DNA from: Amborella trichopoda
Lineage: Eukaryota > Streptophyta > Magnoliopsida > Amborellales > Amborellaceae
Length of the DNA stretch: 64,000 bases
Assembly: GCF_000471905.2 (NCBI RefSeq)
Contig: NW_006498192.1
Coordinates: 2,966,548 to 3,030,547, forward strand
Direction of reading: 5' to 3'
The notes beneath the pieces are model-generated. The model saw only the letters and a list, made by a program, of their open reading frames with translations, was not told the origin of the DNA and did no database searches. The translations under genes were made by a program, and so were the position numbers. Positions 1 to 10,690 of the stretch are shown here, piece by piece; the stretch's first letter is position 1, and each line of letters begins with the position of its first letter.

Positions 1-972
1 AGGACCTTGACTGACTTGTCAAAGGCCCTCTTCATTCTCCCATGGTTGAGCTCAAGATTCTGCTGAGATTCCAATCTTTTTTCATCAAGTGCATCCAACT
101 CTTGGTAATGAAGCTTGACCCTCTCATCTTCAGTCAGTCCTTGAAGTATGGTGACACGAAGCGAGGGCAGTTGAATCTCGAGGGTAAGACTATTTCACCC
201 CCATAGACCAAGGAATAAAGAATGGAATCGATGGCATCTCTTATGGTAGTGCGTTAGGCCCACAACGCTGCCAAAAGTTTCTCATGCCAATTTTTCCTTG
301 TTTTTTATACTGACTTCCTCAAAACACCATATAGAGTCTTACTGAAGGCCTTTGCTAAGCCTTTTTCCCGAGGGTGGTACATAGTTGAGTACTTCCACAC
401 GAAACCGAACTGATTAATTAAGTGATCAATTTGATGACTTCTAAATTGAGGGCCATTGTCCAATATAATCCAATCAGGCACTCCAAAATTGTATATGATA
501 TAATGTCACACAAAGTTAGCCACCGCAGCCCCCGGAACTTGCTTGAGGGGGACTGCTTCAGCTCACTTGGAGAAATAATTCGTAGCTGCCATAATGAAGA
601 CATGCCCATTGCTAAAGGACGATCAATAGGTCCTATGTCCATAACCCATTGTGAAAAGGGTCATGATGCCACTGTAGGGTGTAAGGGCTTTAAAGGCTGA
701 TGAATAAGACTTGAATGCATCTGGCATAACTGACATCTTTTGGCATAGTTTAAGGAGTTGACAATCATCGAAGGCCAATAATACCCCAGCTTGTGCATCC
801 ACTCATAAAGCTTAGGACCAGACTGATGCAATCCACAAATGCTTGAATGCACTTCTTCCAACACCTTACTTGCTTCTTGCGCATCTACACATTCGAGGAG
901 AATTCCATCAAAAGATCGACAGAAAAGAGTACCCCCTTCAAGGAGGGTGTACTTGGTAGACATTCTATGCAC
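1..972 (-). pseudogene. Integrase remnant of element A
   Basis: Integrase would insert the cDNA copy into the host genome. At 661-972 the zinc-binding domain is readable, with the His-His-Cys-Cys pattern visible in EVHSS, GLHQSG and RCQLC. At 418-642 the catalytic core starts with MDIGPIDRP, which holds the first Asp. In another frame ILDNGPQF (around 440-465) holds the second Asp. The expected catalytic Glu reads Lys at codon 350-352 (KGLAKAF). From about 290 down to 1 the C-terminal stretch is still recognisable from WHEKLLAALW and YSLVYGGEIVLP. Several frame changes and stops separate these parts, and the end lies outside the window. A dead gene; identity is secure from motif order. Confidence 0.9.
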
Positions 973-1389
973 ATTATTGCACTCGGTACGATCTTCGGGC
1001 AGTCTACCATGCTTTACAAAATTGGTGAAGAGCTCTCTCCAATCTTCTACCTATTCAATTTCTGCACACATTGGATTGAAGAACTCTAGTTCGGGCCTTT
1101 CGGCTCCAGCACTTTGACTCCGTGCCATATTTTGCTCGGCTTTAATGACATCTTTGGCTGCCAAAAGTGCCCCGAATGGATAAGGTGGACACTCAAGAAA
1201 GATAATTCTCACATCATCTGCATCCACTTCAATTCTCAGTTCAATGTGACTCCACTCTTCGACCCAAACAGGCGTAGGCCCTAGTGAAGATAGTTGAATT
1301 ATAGCGTCGAGCATTGTGAATGCTTCAGCCTGCAAGTTTAATTTCCTGGGGATGTAACTTAGAGAAACATCCTCAAACTGAGCAATATA

Positions 1390-1730
1390 CGACTTTACAG
1401 TATTGTGTTAAGGCTTGAGAGTGTCATTTCTCACGACATAGATCCCCTTAAGCTGCGGAAGAACTAACTCAGAATCGCCATAGATATTGAGCTGCTTCAA
1501 GTCTAGATCAAAGGCTATCTCTAAACCAATTATAAGGGCTTGATATTCTGCCTCATTATGAGAACTGGCTTCTGTGAGAGAGAAGGATAGAGGAAGCACT
1601 CCTCCTTTCGAGGTCATGAATACCACCTAGGCACCTCCGCGATCAAATTAGAAAGCTCCATCAAAGTACATCTCCCATGTTTGAGCAAGTTCTGCACATA
1701 AGACTTCTTCATCTGGGAGGTCACTTGATA
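1390..1730 (-). pseudogene. Second (acquired) RNase H of element A
   Basis: This sits between the reverse-transcriptase RNase H and the integrase, where Tat elements carry an additional RNase H. The readable frame covers 1,408-1,626 and extends upstream through stops to YFDGAF near 1,655. The three acidic positions expected for the fold are visible: Asp in YFDGAF, Glu in SHNEAEYQALI, and Asp in IYGDSEL. The combination with the domain at 1,743-2,201 gives the dual-RNase-H arrangement that is diagnostic of the lineage. In-frame stops flank the readable part, so it is not functional. Confidence 0.85.
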
Positions 1731-1742
1731 AGGGAGATTATG

Positions 1743-2201
1743 CTAGTACAGGATGTGTTGAGAGAAAATCAGCCAAAGCTTGGCCCTTAGCAATAATGCG
1801 CACTTAGCAAGACGTCCTGACAAGCATGGGTGTGCCTTGAGAAACTTTACTGGGTCTGCTTTTGATATAGGTTTTACTTTATGACCAAGCAAGTAGTGGC
1901 AGAGCTTTTGTACTGTGAAGATTAGAGCCATGCACGTATTCTCGATAGGGGGATAATTCTTCTCGGACCCTTGCATCCTGTGGCTGAGAAAATATAGTGC
2001 AGTATCTTTCCCTTCGTCATTTTTCTGTGCCAATAATACTCCGAGTGACTTGTCAAGAGCGGTCAGATACTGGATGAGAGGCTTTCCCAACACCAGTGTA
2101 GAGAGTACTGGAGGGTTAAGTAAATAATGCTTAATGTCATCAATGGTTGCCTGACATGCTTCATCCCAGATGAATGGAGTATCCTTCTTTAACAGGTGCA
2201 T
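1743..2201 (-). pseudogene. Reverse-transcriptase RNase H and connection, element A
   Basis: The 152-residue open stretch has the usual Ty3/gypsy RNase H text: FIWDEACQATIDDIK at the start, then PPVLSTLVLGKPLIQYL, an Asp-containing TALDKSLGVLLAQ segment, ALYFLSHRMQ, and NYPPIENTCMALIFTVQKL with the conserved Glu. This domain would degrade the RNA strand during cDNA synthesis. It follows the reverse-transcriptase block directly (2,208) but is separated from it by a stop. The last 20 residues before 1,743 look out of frame, which suggests a small indel around 1,800. Confidence 0.9.
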
Positions 2202-2207
2202 AAACGG

Positions 2208-3237
2208 CTAACAACGACCTGAGAGGTTTGAGAAGAACCTATAGGTATAAGCCAGCGGCCCTTGGAGGGATCGCAACTCTTGCAATGTTGTTGGTGATGG
2301 CATTTCTTGGATCGTCTTGATCTTAGTTGGCTCGACTTCCAGCCCTTGGTGTCTAACAATGAACCCCAAGAACTTTCTTGAATGCACTTTAAAAGCGCAT
2401 TTCAGCGGGTTTGTTTTGAGTTGACGAAGATGTAACCATTCGAACACCTTTTCAAGGTTTGTCATAAGAGTGTCTTTCTCTTCGGATTTCACCACCAAGT
2501 CATCTACATAACATTCCACCTCTTTGTCCGTCATGTCTTTGAAGATGGTCGTCATTGCTCTCCGATATGTGGCACCGGCATTTTTCAATCCAAAAGGCAT
2601 CATTGTGTAGCAGAAGACCCCTTTTGGAGTCAAGAATGCGATGGCTTCCTCATCTTCTGGTGCCATCCATATCTGATTATACCCGAAGTATCCATCCATG
2701 AAGGAAAAGATCTAGCAATGAGATGTGGAGTTAATGATCATTTCCTTAAATGACAACAAGAAGTCATCCTTTAAGCATGCGGTATTCTGGTCGCGGAAGT
2801 CAATGCAGACCCTAATTTGTCCATTTTTCTTCTTGACTGGAACAACATTTGCTTGGGTGCTTGACTTCACGAATGAAGCTTGCTTGCCTGAGTTTGGTCA
2901 CCTCAGCATCTATCTGCATTTCGAGATCAGGTTTGAACCTCCTTGATTTCTTCTTCACGGGCTTGAGAGAGGGATCGATGCCAAGACGGTGAACCGTGAC
3001 TTGAGGATCCAAACCAGGCATCTCATGGTAATGCCCGGAAAAGACATCTCGGTTTACTCGCAAGAAGGCTGTGAAATTTTCTTTCTCCTCTGGAGACATA
3101 TTTGTCGAGATGAAAGTGTGTCTAGGATCAGTCTCATCCCCTAGATTTATCTCTTCGAGTTCATCGGTTGTGGCTTGACCGCCTTCTTCCCATTCTTCTA
3201 GGACCCCTTTCAACTCCTCATCATTGGCTTCAGACAT
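2208..3237 (-). pseudogene. Reverse transcriptase remnant of element A
   Basis: Two overlapping open pieces cover it. The upstream piece (2,812-3,237) contains the pre-catalytic segment with HRLGIDPSLKPVKKKSRRF and FIREVKHP. The downstream piece (2,208-2,699) contains MDGYFGYNQI, MPFGLKNAGATY and the catalytic YVDD at 2,499-2,510, followed by LKCAFKV and KFLGFIV. Between them, 2,700-2,830 carries the VPVKKKNGQIRVCIDFRDQN-like segment in another frame plus a stop near 2,713, so at least one frameshift and one stop break the enzyme. Motif order and YVDD make the call secure. The protein would copy element RNA into DNA in the particle. Confidence 0.95.
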
Positions 3238-3400
3238 CTTCTCATTAACCTCGAGTGCAGAGACTCATGATCCTGACATCTCTACTTCTGATAGAGCTCC
3301 AGGGTAGGTCATGATTTTTGCACCTTTCTGGAACTAAGGAACAAAAGGGTCGACTTCAAACATGGACAACATATCAAGCTACAAGAGTTTGATTTGAAAG
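3238..3400 (-). other. Linker to reverse transcriptase with protease missing
   Basis: In elements B and E an aspartic protease and a linker with the text NYxPMFNQTL lie upstream of where pol would follow. Here the gag-pol linker (down to about 3,400) runs into the reverse-transcriptase N-terminal region (from 3,237) with only about 160 bp between, and no DGG active-site text is present. The protease has therefore been lost from this copy by deletion. No other feature is visible in this short stretch. Confidence 0.6.
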
Positions 3401-4330
3401 ATACTGAGAAGTTGAAATTCAACGATTGTGGGGCCAAAGGCACCCTCATATGAATTTCTGGGTCTTTGCATTGGTGTCTGCAGTGTTTGCCCCATGCTAG
3501 CTGATACTTCATAGACATGTACCATATGGCAAGCTTCTTGAGAATAAAAGCTTTGCCCTCTTGATTCTCTCAGCCTTTGCTCAAAGTTGGGCTCAGAAGG
3601 CCACAAGGGCTTCTTTGGCTTTGACCTCTCGTGCTTTTTTGCAGAAGAAGATGGCTCTGCCTTTGCTCGAGCTGCCAGTGTGCCAGCAACTGACAAGAAT
3701 TCAGGGCTAACATCAGCCTTCTCTGGTGCATCCTGCTTATATTGGTTCCTTCGAGCTGTCTGTCAAAAGCCTCGAAGTCTGAACATTTCAAGGTTGTACC
3801 TGTAGGAGACATAGAAGAGGAAGGATAAGAAGAAGAAGAAGAGGAGGAGGAAGGATAAGCATCAATAGGTAATAGATTTTTAAGTTCGTTCCCCTCATCA
3901 AACCGATTTGGGTAGGTTTATACATCATCATTAAAGTTGGACATGTGCAGGGAGTCTTTTAGGTCTTTCTCCTGCTTAGATTGTTGCGGGGTGCTTTTAA
4001 TGTCGTCACCCTCATTGGACTTGTCCCGAGTAAGAGATGACTCAGGGGTATCCTCTTGATGAGATGAAGGAATAAGGTCGATGGTGACCGGTATGAAGTC
4101 TTGTAAGGTCGACAAGGGAGGAAGAGGCCTGAGAAATTCTAGCTCGACCGGTGGCTAAGGAACCTTGTTCTTCCAGCGAGCAGCCCTTGATGATCATCTT
4201 CTTCTAGTCACCTTTGGAGGTGCTTGGTCCATCTTGCTAGGTTTGTGAACAGCCCTAGCTTGACGAATCGCTTCTCTCTTTAAGGGCTTGAGCTTGCTCC
4301 GCCCGTGAAGGAATTTTCATGGCTAGGAAG
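3379..4330 (-). pseudogene. gag-protease linker of element A
   Basis: Three blocks match the same linker in B, C and E. These are SSHQEDTPESSLTRDKSNEG with DDIKSTPQQSK (3,918-4,115), TGTTLKCSDFEAFDRQLEG (around 3,740-3,812), and ARAKAEPSSSAKKHERSK with FEQRLRESRGQSFYSQEACH (3,480-3,696). The stretch is Ser/Pro-rich and basic, contains a poly-Ser-type GAA/GAG tract on the plus strand near 3,815-3,855, and has no known enzymatic domain. Stops and frame changes separate the blocks. Function is unknown; in the family it bridges nucleocapsid and protease. Confidence 0.8.
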
Positions 4331-4406
4331 TCGAGGGTTTAGCGGGTTCAGAGGCATCCTTCCAGGAGTCTTGCGTTGAAACGCCCTCCTAGATGGGCAT
4401 AGTGCC

Positions 4407-5733
4407 TTAAGTTTTTTCAACGTAAGTAATGTAACTTCTCTGGACGTTTTTCACAACCATAGCTTTGAATCCATAACATTCGTTCAACTCATTGCCCCAT
4501 GTCTGATGGTATGGAGCCCAGTGGTTCTCGGTCCAGTGAGCAACGCATTTGGGTTGCCTCGCCGGCTTTAGTGTGATGAGTCCTTGTTGAAGCTTCATAT
4601 CGAACAAAACGTGGAGAAGATTTGTTGATCGCTCATCAGAAGGGTCGCAAGCCTTTGTCTTTCTCCTGTACTATTACCATGTGAGAAGCTTCAGTTGCCC
4701 CGAATTCATTCTTGAGTTCTTTGAGCTTGATCTGACCCTTCCAGATCAGAGCCTCGATGAGGTCTTTAAGTGTGTAGCATTCTTCTATGGAGTAGTTTAC
4801 CATTCGATGATAAGCACAGTATCTTGCGTGCGTATTGAGACCAGCTTGATCAGGAAACTTGATCTCGGGCAGCTCAATCATGTTCTATTCCAGCAATAAT
4901 CGGAGCAGTGCAGGAACCCATTCCTTTTCAAAAGGATAAACCTCGTTCTGATGGTCAATCCAATAATCATTTCTATTAAGGTTCGCAGGTAGGGGTACCC
5001 GGTTCTATGATTGCTGCTGTTTGCCTATCTAAGATGCTGTCTTTGTTGTGCCGAGCGTACGACTGAAAGGCCAAGCCATCAAGAGTTTCAACAAACTGAT
5101 GAAGGAGGAGTCAGCTACTGTCTCTCGACATGCTGCTTGGAAATGGGCCATATGCTAGTGTGGGGACGTTGTACCATCAAACAAGGGAAACTTCCTTTCT
5201 TGTTGTATGAAGGAAATGAAACCTAATCAATGTTGGAGGGGTACGGCTTTAGGTAAAGCGTTGCACTCTATATTCCTCGTATTTGTTTGCTTTTTAAGCT
5301 GTGGGTTACCATAGCGTCGATGTCCACCTGTGAGATAGAGTACTAACAAAATTATCCTATGAGGCAGGGGGAGAAGGCTGCCTTGGAGCTACATCATCTG
5401 AGTGATGGGAATTGAACTCATTGTTAGCCGAGTGTCGCATGGTTTCCAAGCGGTCAATCTTCTCCGTAATTGCGCACACCATGTCTTCGAAGCTATTCAT
5501 GTGCTCTTCCTAATTATCACTAGGTTCGTTTACAACCATAACGCTGACCGTTTTTTCAAGGCGGTCAGCCTTAAGTGCAATTGAGGGCTTTCGAGTTTGG
5601 CGAGTCGCACGTGGCAGATCAGTCAGTAAGGGGTCAGTATGCCCCGACTAGACTTGAGTGTTATACGTCGATCGTGTGAGGACCGGTTCTTGACAGGCTA
5701 GAGACCGTGGCTACTGGGTGGTCGGGTCTTCTT
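4407..5733 (-). pseudogene. gag remnant of element A
   Basis: Gag would form the particle and bind element RNA. The C-terminal half reads IELPEIKFPDQAGLNTHARY, then a zinc-knuckle-like CAYHRMVNYSIEECY (4,636-4,881) and a second Cys/His motif WAPYHQTWGNELNECYGF (4,407-4,607). Upstream, 5,055-5,730 matches the gag N-terminal region of B and C through several stops. About 480 bp present in B (roughly 16,179-16,650), coding for much of the central gag domain, are absent: the B text on either side is joined here at about 5,050 with a shared gcc at the joint. The open frame is destroyed in many places. Confidence 0.85.
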
Positions 5734-6422
5734 TTAGGAAGCTGATGCTTAGGGGCCTTGATCTCGCCCCAGGATTAGGATGATATGGTGTGACACGTCT
5801 CGGGTTTCCAAGGGAACCCGGGACTCGAGATCGCTCTCTCGGGAACCTTTCTCAAGAGCAATAGTAGTTATACTAACTGATAAGAGAGAAATTTAAGGTG
5901 GGTTCAGGACTTACTTAGGTTGGCTCGAGTGGGTACCCTCTTAAATCATGAAGAAAGGCCTTCAGTCGTACAACTGGTTCAGAATCGCCTCCCTTGGCAT
6001 GTATTCTCTTGTTTCTGCAATCACACACACATGGTCAATTTGACAAGACAAGTGGGCCGAGGGACCCCACCTTATCTTTAGGCAAACGTACATAAGCGTG
6101 CGAATTCAAAGGAGAAAGAAAATAAATTATGAGATGAGGGTTGGGAGAAGGAAGAAGAGAGAAGAAAAGAAAAGAAAGAGACATTTGATTAGGTGGCTAG
6201 TCTAGCACCGTAGCTAGAATGACATGATGATTGACTTGACGTGGAAGCAAGATGGGCACGATAACGTAGACTGACACAGTGGCAATACTACTCGATGCCA
6301 AAACAATAACACCAACCAGCCTGGCACAACTGCAAGTTCGACGTGGCAGTAAGACAGACATGGTAACTTATACTAGTGCAACGACGATACTGCTCGATGA
6401 CGAGACTACCGTGACAGTGCTA

Positions 6423-6690
6423 AACTTGTCACTTGGTCAAATGAGAAAGGAAGAAGGAAAAGAAGAAGAAAGAGGAGAGATAAGAAAATCAACGAGAGAA
6501 AGAGAGAGAGAAGAAGAGGGATATGAGAAAAGAGAAGGAAAGGAGAAGGAAAGAAAGAGAAGAGATAGAAGAGAGAAGAGAGAAGAGGAGAGAGAAAAGA
6601 AAAGAGAGGAGAGGAATGTAGAGAGAAGGAGTGAGTGAGAGAAGAGGAAAGAGAAAGGGGAGAGATAAGCGAAGAGAGAAATAAGAGAAT
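6423..6690 (-). repeat. Low-complexity purine tract in LTR (pyrimidine in sense)
   Basis: Almost unbroken GA-rich sequence on the plus strand, CT-rich in the sense direction of the element. Open frames across it encode only Arg/Glu/Lys or Ser/Leu/Phe monotony and are not genes. It lies in U5 between the palindrome array and the acceptor-like site near 6,014. Confidence 0.9.
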
Positions 6691-6697
6691 GAAAGAA

Positions 6698-7132
6698 CAT
6701 GGACGACGATGGGTTCTGCTGTCCATGATAGAGGAAAGAGGAGAGAGAAAGAGCAGGGATGGCGATAGGTCCCGTTGCTCGTGATAGAGGAAAGAAGAGA
6801 GAGAAAGAGCATGGACAATGATGGGTTCTACCGCTCATGATAGAGGAGAGAGCAGAGAAAAAGAGCATGAACAGTGATGGGTTCCACTGCCCATGATAGA
6901 GGAGGGAGGATAGAGAAGTGCATGGACGACAATGAGTTCTACCGCCCATGAGAGAGGAAAGAGGAGAGAGAAAGAGCATGGACCACAATGGATTCTGTCG
7001 CCCATGATAGAGGAGTGAGGAGAGAAAGAGCATGAACGGTGATGGGTTCCATCGCCCATGACAGAGGAAAGAGGAGAGAGATAGAGCATGGACGATGATG
7101 GGTTCTACCATCCATGACATGAGAGAGAGAGG
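6698..7132 (-). repeat. Palindromic minisatellite in the A/B LTR
   Basis: Eight units of about 56 bp start near 6,698, 6,753, 6,811, 6,866, 6,921, 6,978, 7,030 and 7,087. Each has a palindrome of about 30 nt (arms such as CATGGAC and GTCCATG, or CAGTG and CACTG) followed by a GA-rich spacer of about 26 nt. Arm sequences change between units while often remaining partly complementary. The array is in U5 and so would be in the 5' leader of the transcript. Confidence 0.85.
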
Positions 7133-7477
7133 AATAAGAAAGAGAAAAGAAACGTGTGGCGCTAGGCATCATGGTTCGTGTCGTAAGGGACTTAGACACG
7201 ATCAAACCCACCACTCGAGAAAGGGCCTGGTTCAGTGTCCTTATCAAAGAATGAGGAAAGGACTGTCATGCGCAGAGAAAAGGAGAAGAAGAGAGTGAAG
7301 CAGAGAAAAGAAGAAGAAAGAAAAGAGAGAGAAAAGGAGGAGAGAGAATAAAGGAAGAGAGAGAATAAAGGAAGAGAGAGAATTACCTTGAGGAAGAGGG
7401 GTACCTACTTAATTCTTCTCTCTCCTCTCTCTCTCTCTCCATGACGTGCCAATCCAAATTAATGTAAAAACTTGAAC

Positions 7478-7543
7478 TTTATTGATGAATTGAAAGTATG
7501 AGAGGGGATTCTTTTACAATTAGGTTGAACATGTACTTATATA
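7478..7543 (-). promoter_or_regulatory. LTR promoter and poly(A) signal, A/B LTR
   Basis: On the minus strand a TATATAAGT box occupies 7,543-7,535 and AATAAA occupies 7,483-7,478, about 60 nt further on. This spacing implies a short R region and places the rest of the LTR (down to 5,743) in U5. The same pair occurs in the LTRs of B, C and E, which supports the call. Confidence 0.7.
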
Positions 7544-8707
7544 ATTAAGCACAAACATGGGTGGATGCCATACAAAATATCCTAATGGATGATAAGTACA
7601 ATTCATTTGAATTAAAAGAAATTTTAAAAAATGGGTGCAAAATGACTATTGTTTCCCAGCCTAACAATACATGGAATTCTAAAATAGTCCCTGATGCTGC
7701 CCGAGAACGTGAGTGATCTTCCATGGGTGATTTGGGGTCACTCTGGTGCCTGTTTGATAAAATGATGATTGCTTTCTTGTAGGGCTCGTCATGGCGATTG
7801 ATTTGGTACCAACTTCGAGCCACAGATCATGCTTTTACGCCTGGATCGTGTGAGTTGAAATTTGTGCGAATCTTGAAAAATTTGTATCGATAGTGTGCTC
7901 ATATCTTGATGTTTCTTCGTGATTTCATCACTGTATTGAACTAAGTATGCCGTCACGATCGTGTGGCAACAAACGTAACTCAATTTCATGCCCGGACGAA
8001 GATTTTACAGTCTTAGGTTTTTGGTCGGAATCTGAATTGACAGCCACTTACGCATGCGATGGAACTGGTCTCGTGTCAATCCGATGCGTGAGTGCCATGA
8101 TATGGCCGCTTGAGTAAGACGTGTAGCTGTTGAATTTTCTACAAATTTCTTCAGGAATCATGGACTTCTCTCAAGTTTTTCTCCTTGCTCGATCGTCATC
8201 ACGGAGCGTGACACATATCAGAAAGCTTGTCCCTATGAGATGAACATATGCACAAAATTTGAGCGTGATCTGACTCGGGACGAGTGAGATATGGCTCCCG
8301 GAAGTCACTGAACCAGACTGTAAAAACGTTCATCTTTAGTGGTGATTTGGTGCATGGAGGCTGCACGAGAATAGTGTGCGGCCTACCCCTTTGCGGTCTT
8401 TAACCATAACTTTGTTCTGGTGTGCCAGATTAAGCCAAAACTTGAACCATTGGGATTTCAACAGTGTCGAATCCAATGGTGGTGGTCCCACAACAATTTG
8501 AAGCACTGAAAAATAGAGTTCTAGTTATGGAGTCCATTTCAAGGTACTGGAGACTAATTTTTCTGAAATTTTTTCTTTGTATGCATTGCCTTAGACACGT
8601 CCAATTCTGAGACTGTCGATAATTCCACTATAATTCAAGCTTTATTGACCGGCTTCTCATTTTACTCCGCTTCGGGGACCCAAGATGCTGAAAAATATCT
8701 TCAAACA

Positions 8708-9904
8708 GCTTGGCCCGCTTAATGTTGTGTTTTGAGAGATGCAAGAAGGATAGCATTCGAAAAATTTCCTTCGACGTTATTACTTTTTTCTTCCTAGCCA
8801 CAGGACCACATGAACGTCGAGGAGATCCACGCAATGCTGTAACTAGGATGCTCAGATGTTTGGATGCAATGTACAGGTCCATCCGTGGAGACTTTTGGGG
8901 GAGAAGAGACTTTTTTGAAGGATCCTGTCGAAGTCCTCACCCTCAAGGGACTATTTATGATTCTGATAGCTGAGGATTTTGTATGGACCTCGTTGGTCAA
9001 AATCAAACCCATTTGGCGATCGAGTGCCATGATGAAGGGCATTTTTCTCATTTGATTAGGGTTTGTTTGTTTTTTTGTTTGCTCTGGATGGTCTGCTGAA
9101 GGGCCTTTGGTTGGCGTCTGTCTGTGTGGTGCACCAAATTATACTCAGTGGGCAGGGTACCTCAGTTTATCGAGGTGATCGGTAGTGGGTATAACCCTCG
9201 CCTTCTACCAACAGTTTCAAAAATCGGGATACCTCTCTTCTTTGTCTAAGGAATCCCTTAAGGGCTCAATCTTGTTGCTGCATAACACGTCCAAGTTCTG
9301 CTTGACTTGGCCTTCTTGGGGCATCTTCAGCATCTTGGAGTGCGTTAGTGACCTCATGGGAATAATACTCTTCTTGGAGTGCGTTCCCTTGTCCAGGTAT
9401 ACAACATGCCTGTTATTTTTCTTCTCTTTTTTTTTTCCTTTTTTTTTTATGAAGGCATGTTTAAGGTCATGCCTCCGGGACCTGTGCAAATCCTTTTAAT
9501 TTCATGCGGCCAGGACGTGCACTTTGGTTTAAGGTCATACAGCTGGACCATAGTGGAGATGGTTGGCAGTCTGTTGAGGCCATGGAGTAAGTATGGTAGT
9601 GGTTTTGACTCACTTTTGGGGAGATGGCACGAGACTACCTATGAAAGATGGATGATGTATGAATAATGGGTGAAAAGTGGTGACCCACTAGTTGACGGTG
9701 AGTATGGATAGTGGGATGGCTCACCGTTTTGTGAGCATGGGTGAAACTCACGGGGGAATGATGAATGATAATTAAGGAAGATGGATTTATGGGAAGTTGA
9801 TGAAGGTGATGTGCGCACACAGATGGGTCAGTAATGGAAAACATGGGTGAAAATGCATGTAAAGGGCGCGTACGCGTGTGTGGGGGCAAGTTTGAGGTCA
9901 TGCT
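8708..9904 (-). other. 3' untranslated region of element B
   Basis: No gene is seen. The segment next to the LTR (8,708-9,060) matches 36,740-37,062 of C and 52,810-53,150 of E, so it is the conserved 3' end including the polypurine-like region just outside the LTR. Further in, a block around 9,090-9,330 matches the unit that is duplicated in E at 53,175-53,606. Poly-T runs near 9,420-9,450 precede the minisatellite region. Short open frames here are not conserved in the other copies. Confidence 0.7.
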
Positions 9905-10690
9905 TTCGGGACCTATGCAAAGCAATTTGTCGTCATGCGGCCAGAATGTGCACTATAGTTTTAGGGTCATATAGCTTGGACCATGATTAAGTAGTTTAAA
10001 GTCATGCAACTAGGACCATACAGTTTAAGGTCGTGCAACTAGACCTCCACTATAGTTTAAGGTCATAGAGTTTGGACCATGGTTCTAAGACTTTAATGTC
10101 ATGCGGCTAGGATGTGCGCTATGGTTTAAGGTCATACAGCTTGGACCGTGTCTATGCAGTTTAAAGTCATGCAAATAAGACTATGCAGTTTAAGGTCGTG
10201 CATCTAGACCTTCGCTATAGTTTAAGGTCGTATAGTTTGTACCATGTAGTTTTAGGGTCGTGCACTTAGAACAAGCCTGTGTATTTTAGGTCATGTAGCA
10301 CGGACCATGGCTGTGCAGTTTAGGGTCATGCAGCACAGACCATGGCTGTGTAGTTTAGGGTCATGCAGCACAGACCATGGTTATGCAGTTTAGAGTCATG
10401 CAAATAGGACCATACAGTTTAATGTTGTGCAACTAGACCTTTGCTACAGTTTAAGTTCATATAGTTTGGGCCATGGAGTTTAAGGTCGTGCATCTAGGCC
10501 GTGGCTGTGCAGTTTAAGGTCATACAACACGGACCATGGATGTGCAATTTAGGGTCATGCAATACGGACCATTGCTGTGCAGTTTAGGGTCATACAGCAT
10601 GGACCATGACTCTCCAGTTTAGGGTCATGCAGCACGGACCATGGCCATGCAGTTTAGGGTCATGCAGGACAGACCATGGGGTGGGATGCC
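9905..10690 (-). repeat. 35-bp minisatellite, 3' untranslated region of B
   Basis: Imperfect tandem units of about 35 bp carry the plus-strand text CAGTTTAAGGTCATGCAGC and GGACCATGGCTGTG. The best-ordered part is about 10,300-10,690, and the units decay towards 9,905. Related arrays are at 34,809-35,540 (C), 54,600-55,490 (E) and 61,020-61,400 (F), always in the same place relative to the 3' LTR. Minisatellites in the 3' untranslated region are known for Tat-lineage elements. Confidence 0.9.

Larger units (their letters stand above)
1..5742 (-). mobile_element. Element A: Tat-type Ty3/gypsy internal region, partial
   Basis: On the minus strand the order is gag, gag-pol linker, reverse transcriptase, RNase H, second RNase H, integrase. 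This is the Ty3/gypsy order, and the extra RNase H points to the Tat branch. The integrase C-terminus is cut by the window edge. All coding parts are broken by stops and frame changes. The protease is missing between linker and reverse transcriptase, about 480 bp of gag are missing near 5,050, and the leader with the primer-binding site is missing where gag meets the LTR (5,733-5,743). It shares the LTR at 5,743-8,707 with element B. It is the only element here with recognisable pol. Confidence 0.93.
5743..8707 (-). repeat. LTR shared by elements A and B
   Basis: On the minus strand it begins TGTTTGAAGA at 8,707 and ends close to 5,743, where the plus strand reads TGATGCTTAGGGGCC, matching the terminus of the LTRs of C (40,118) and E (48,694). 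It is flanked on both sides by internal sequence: A's gag on the left and a 3' untranslated region on the right. One LTR therefore serves two elements. U3 is about 8,707-7,510 and carries the promoter near 7,540. The rest is a long U5 with a GA/CT-rich tract and a palindrome array. A candidate intron runs from a donor at 7,386/7,385 to an acceptor at 6,015/6,014. Confidence 0.88.
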
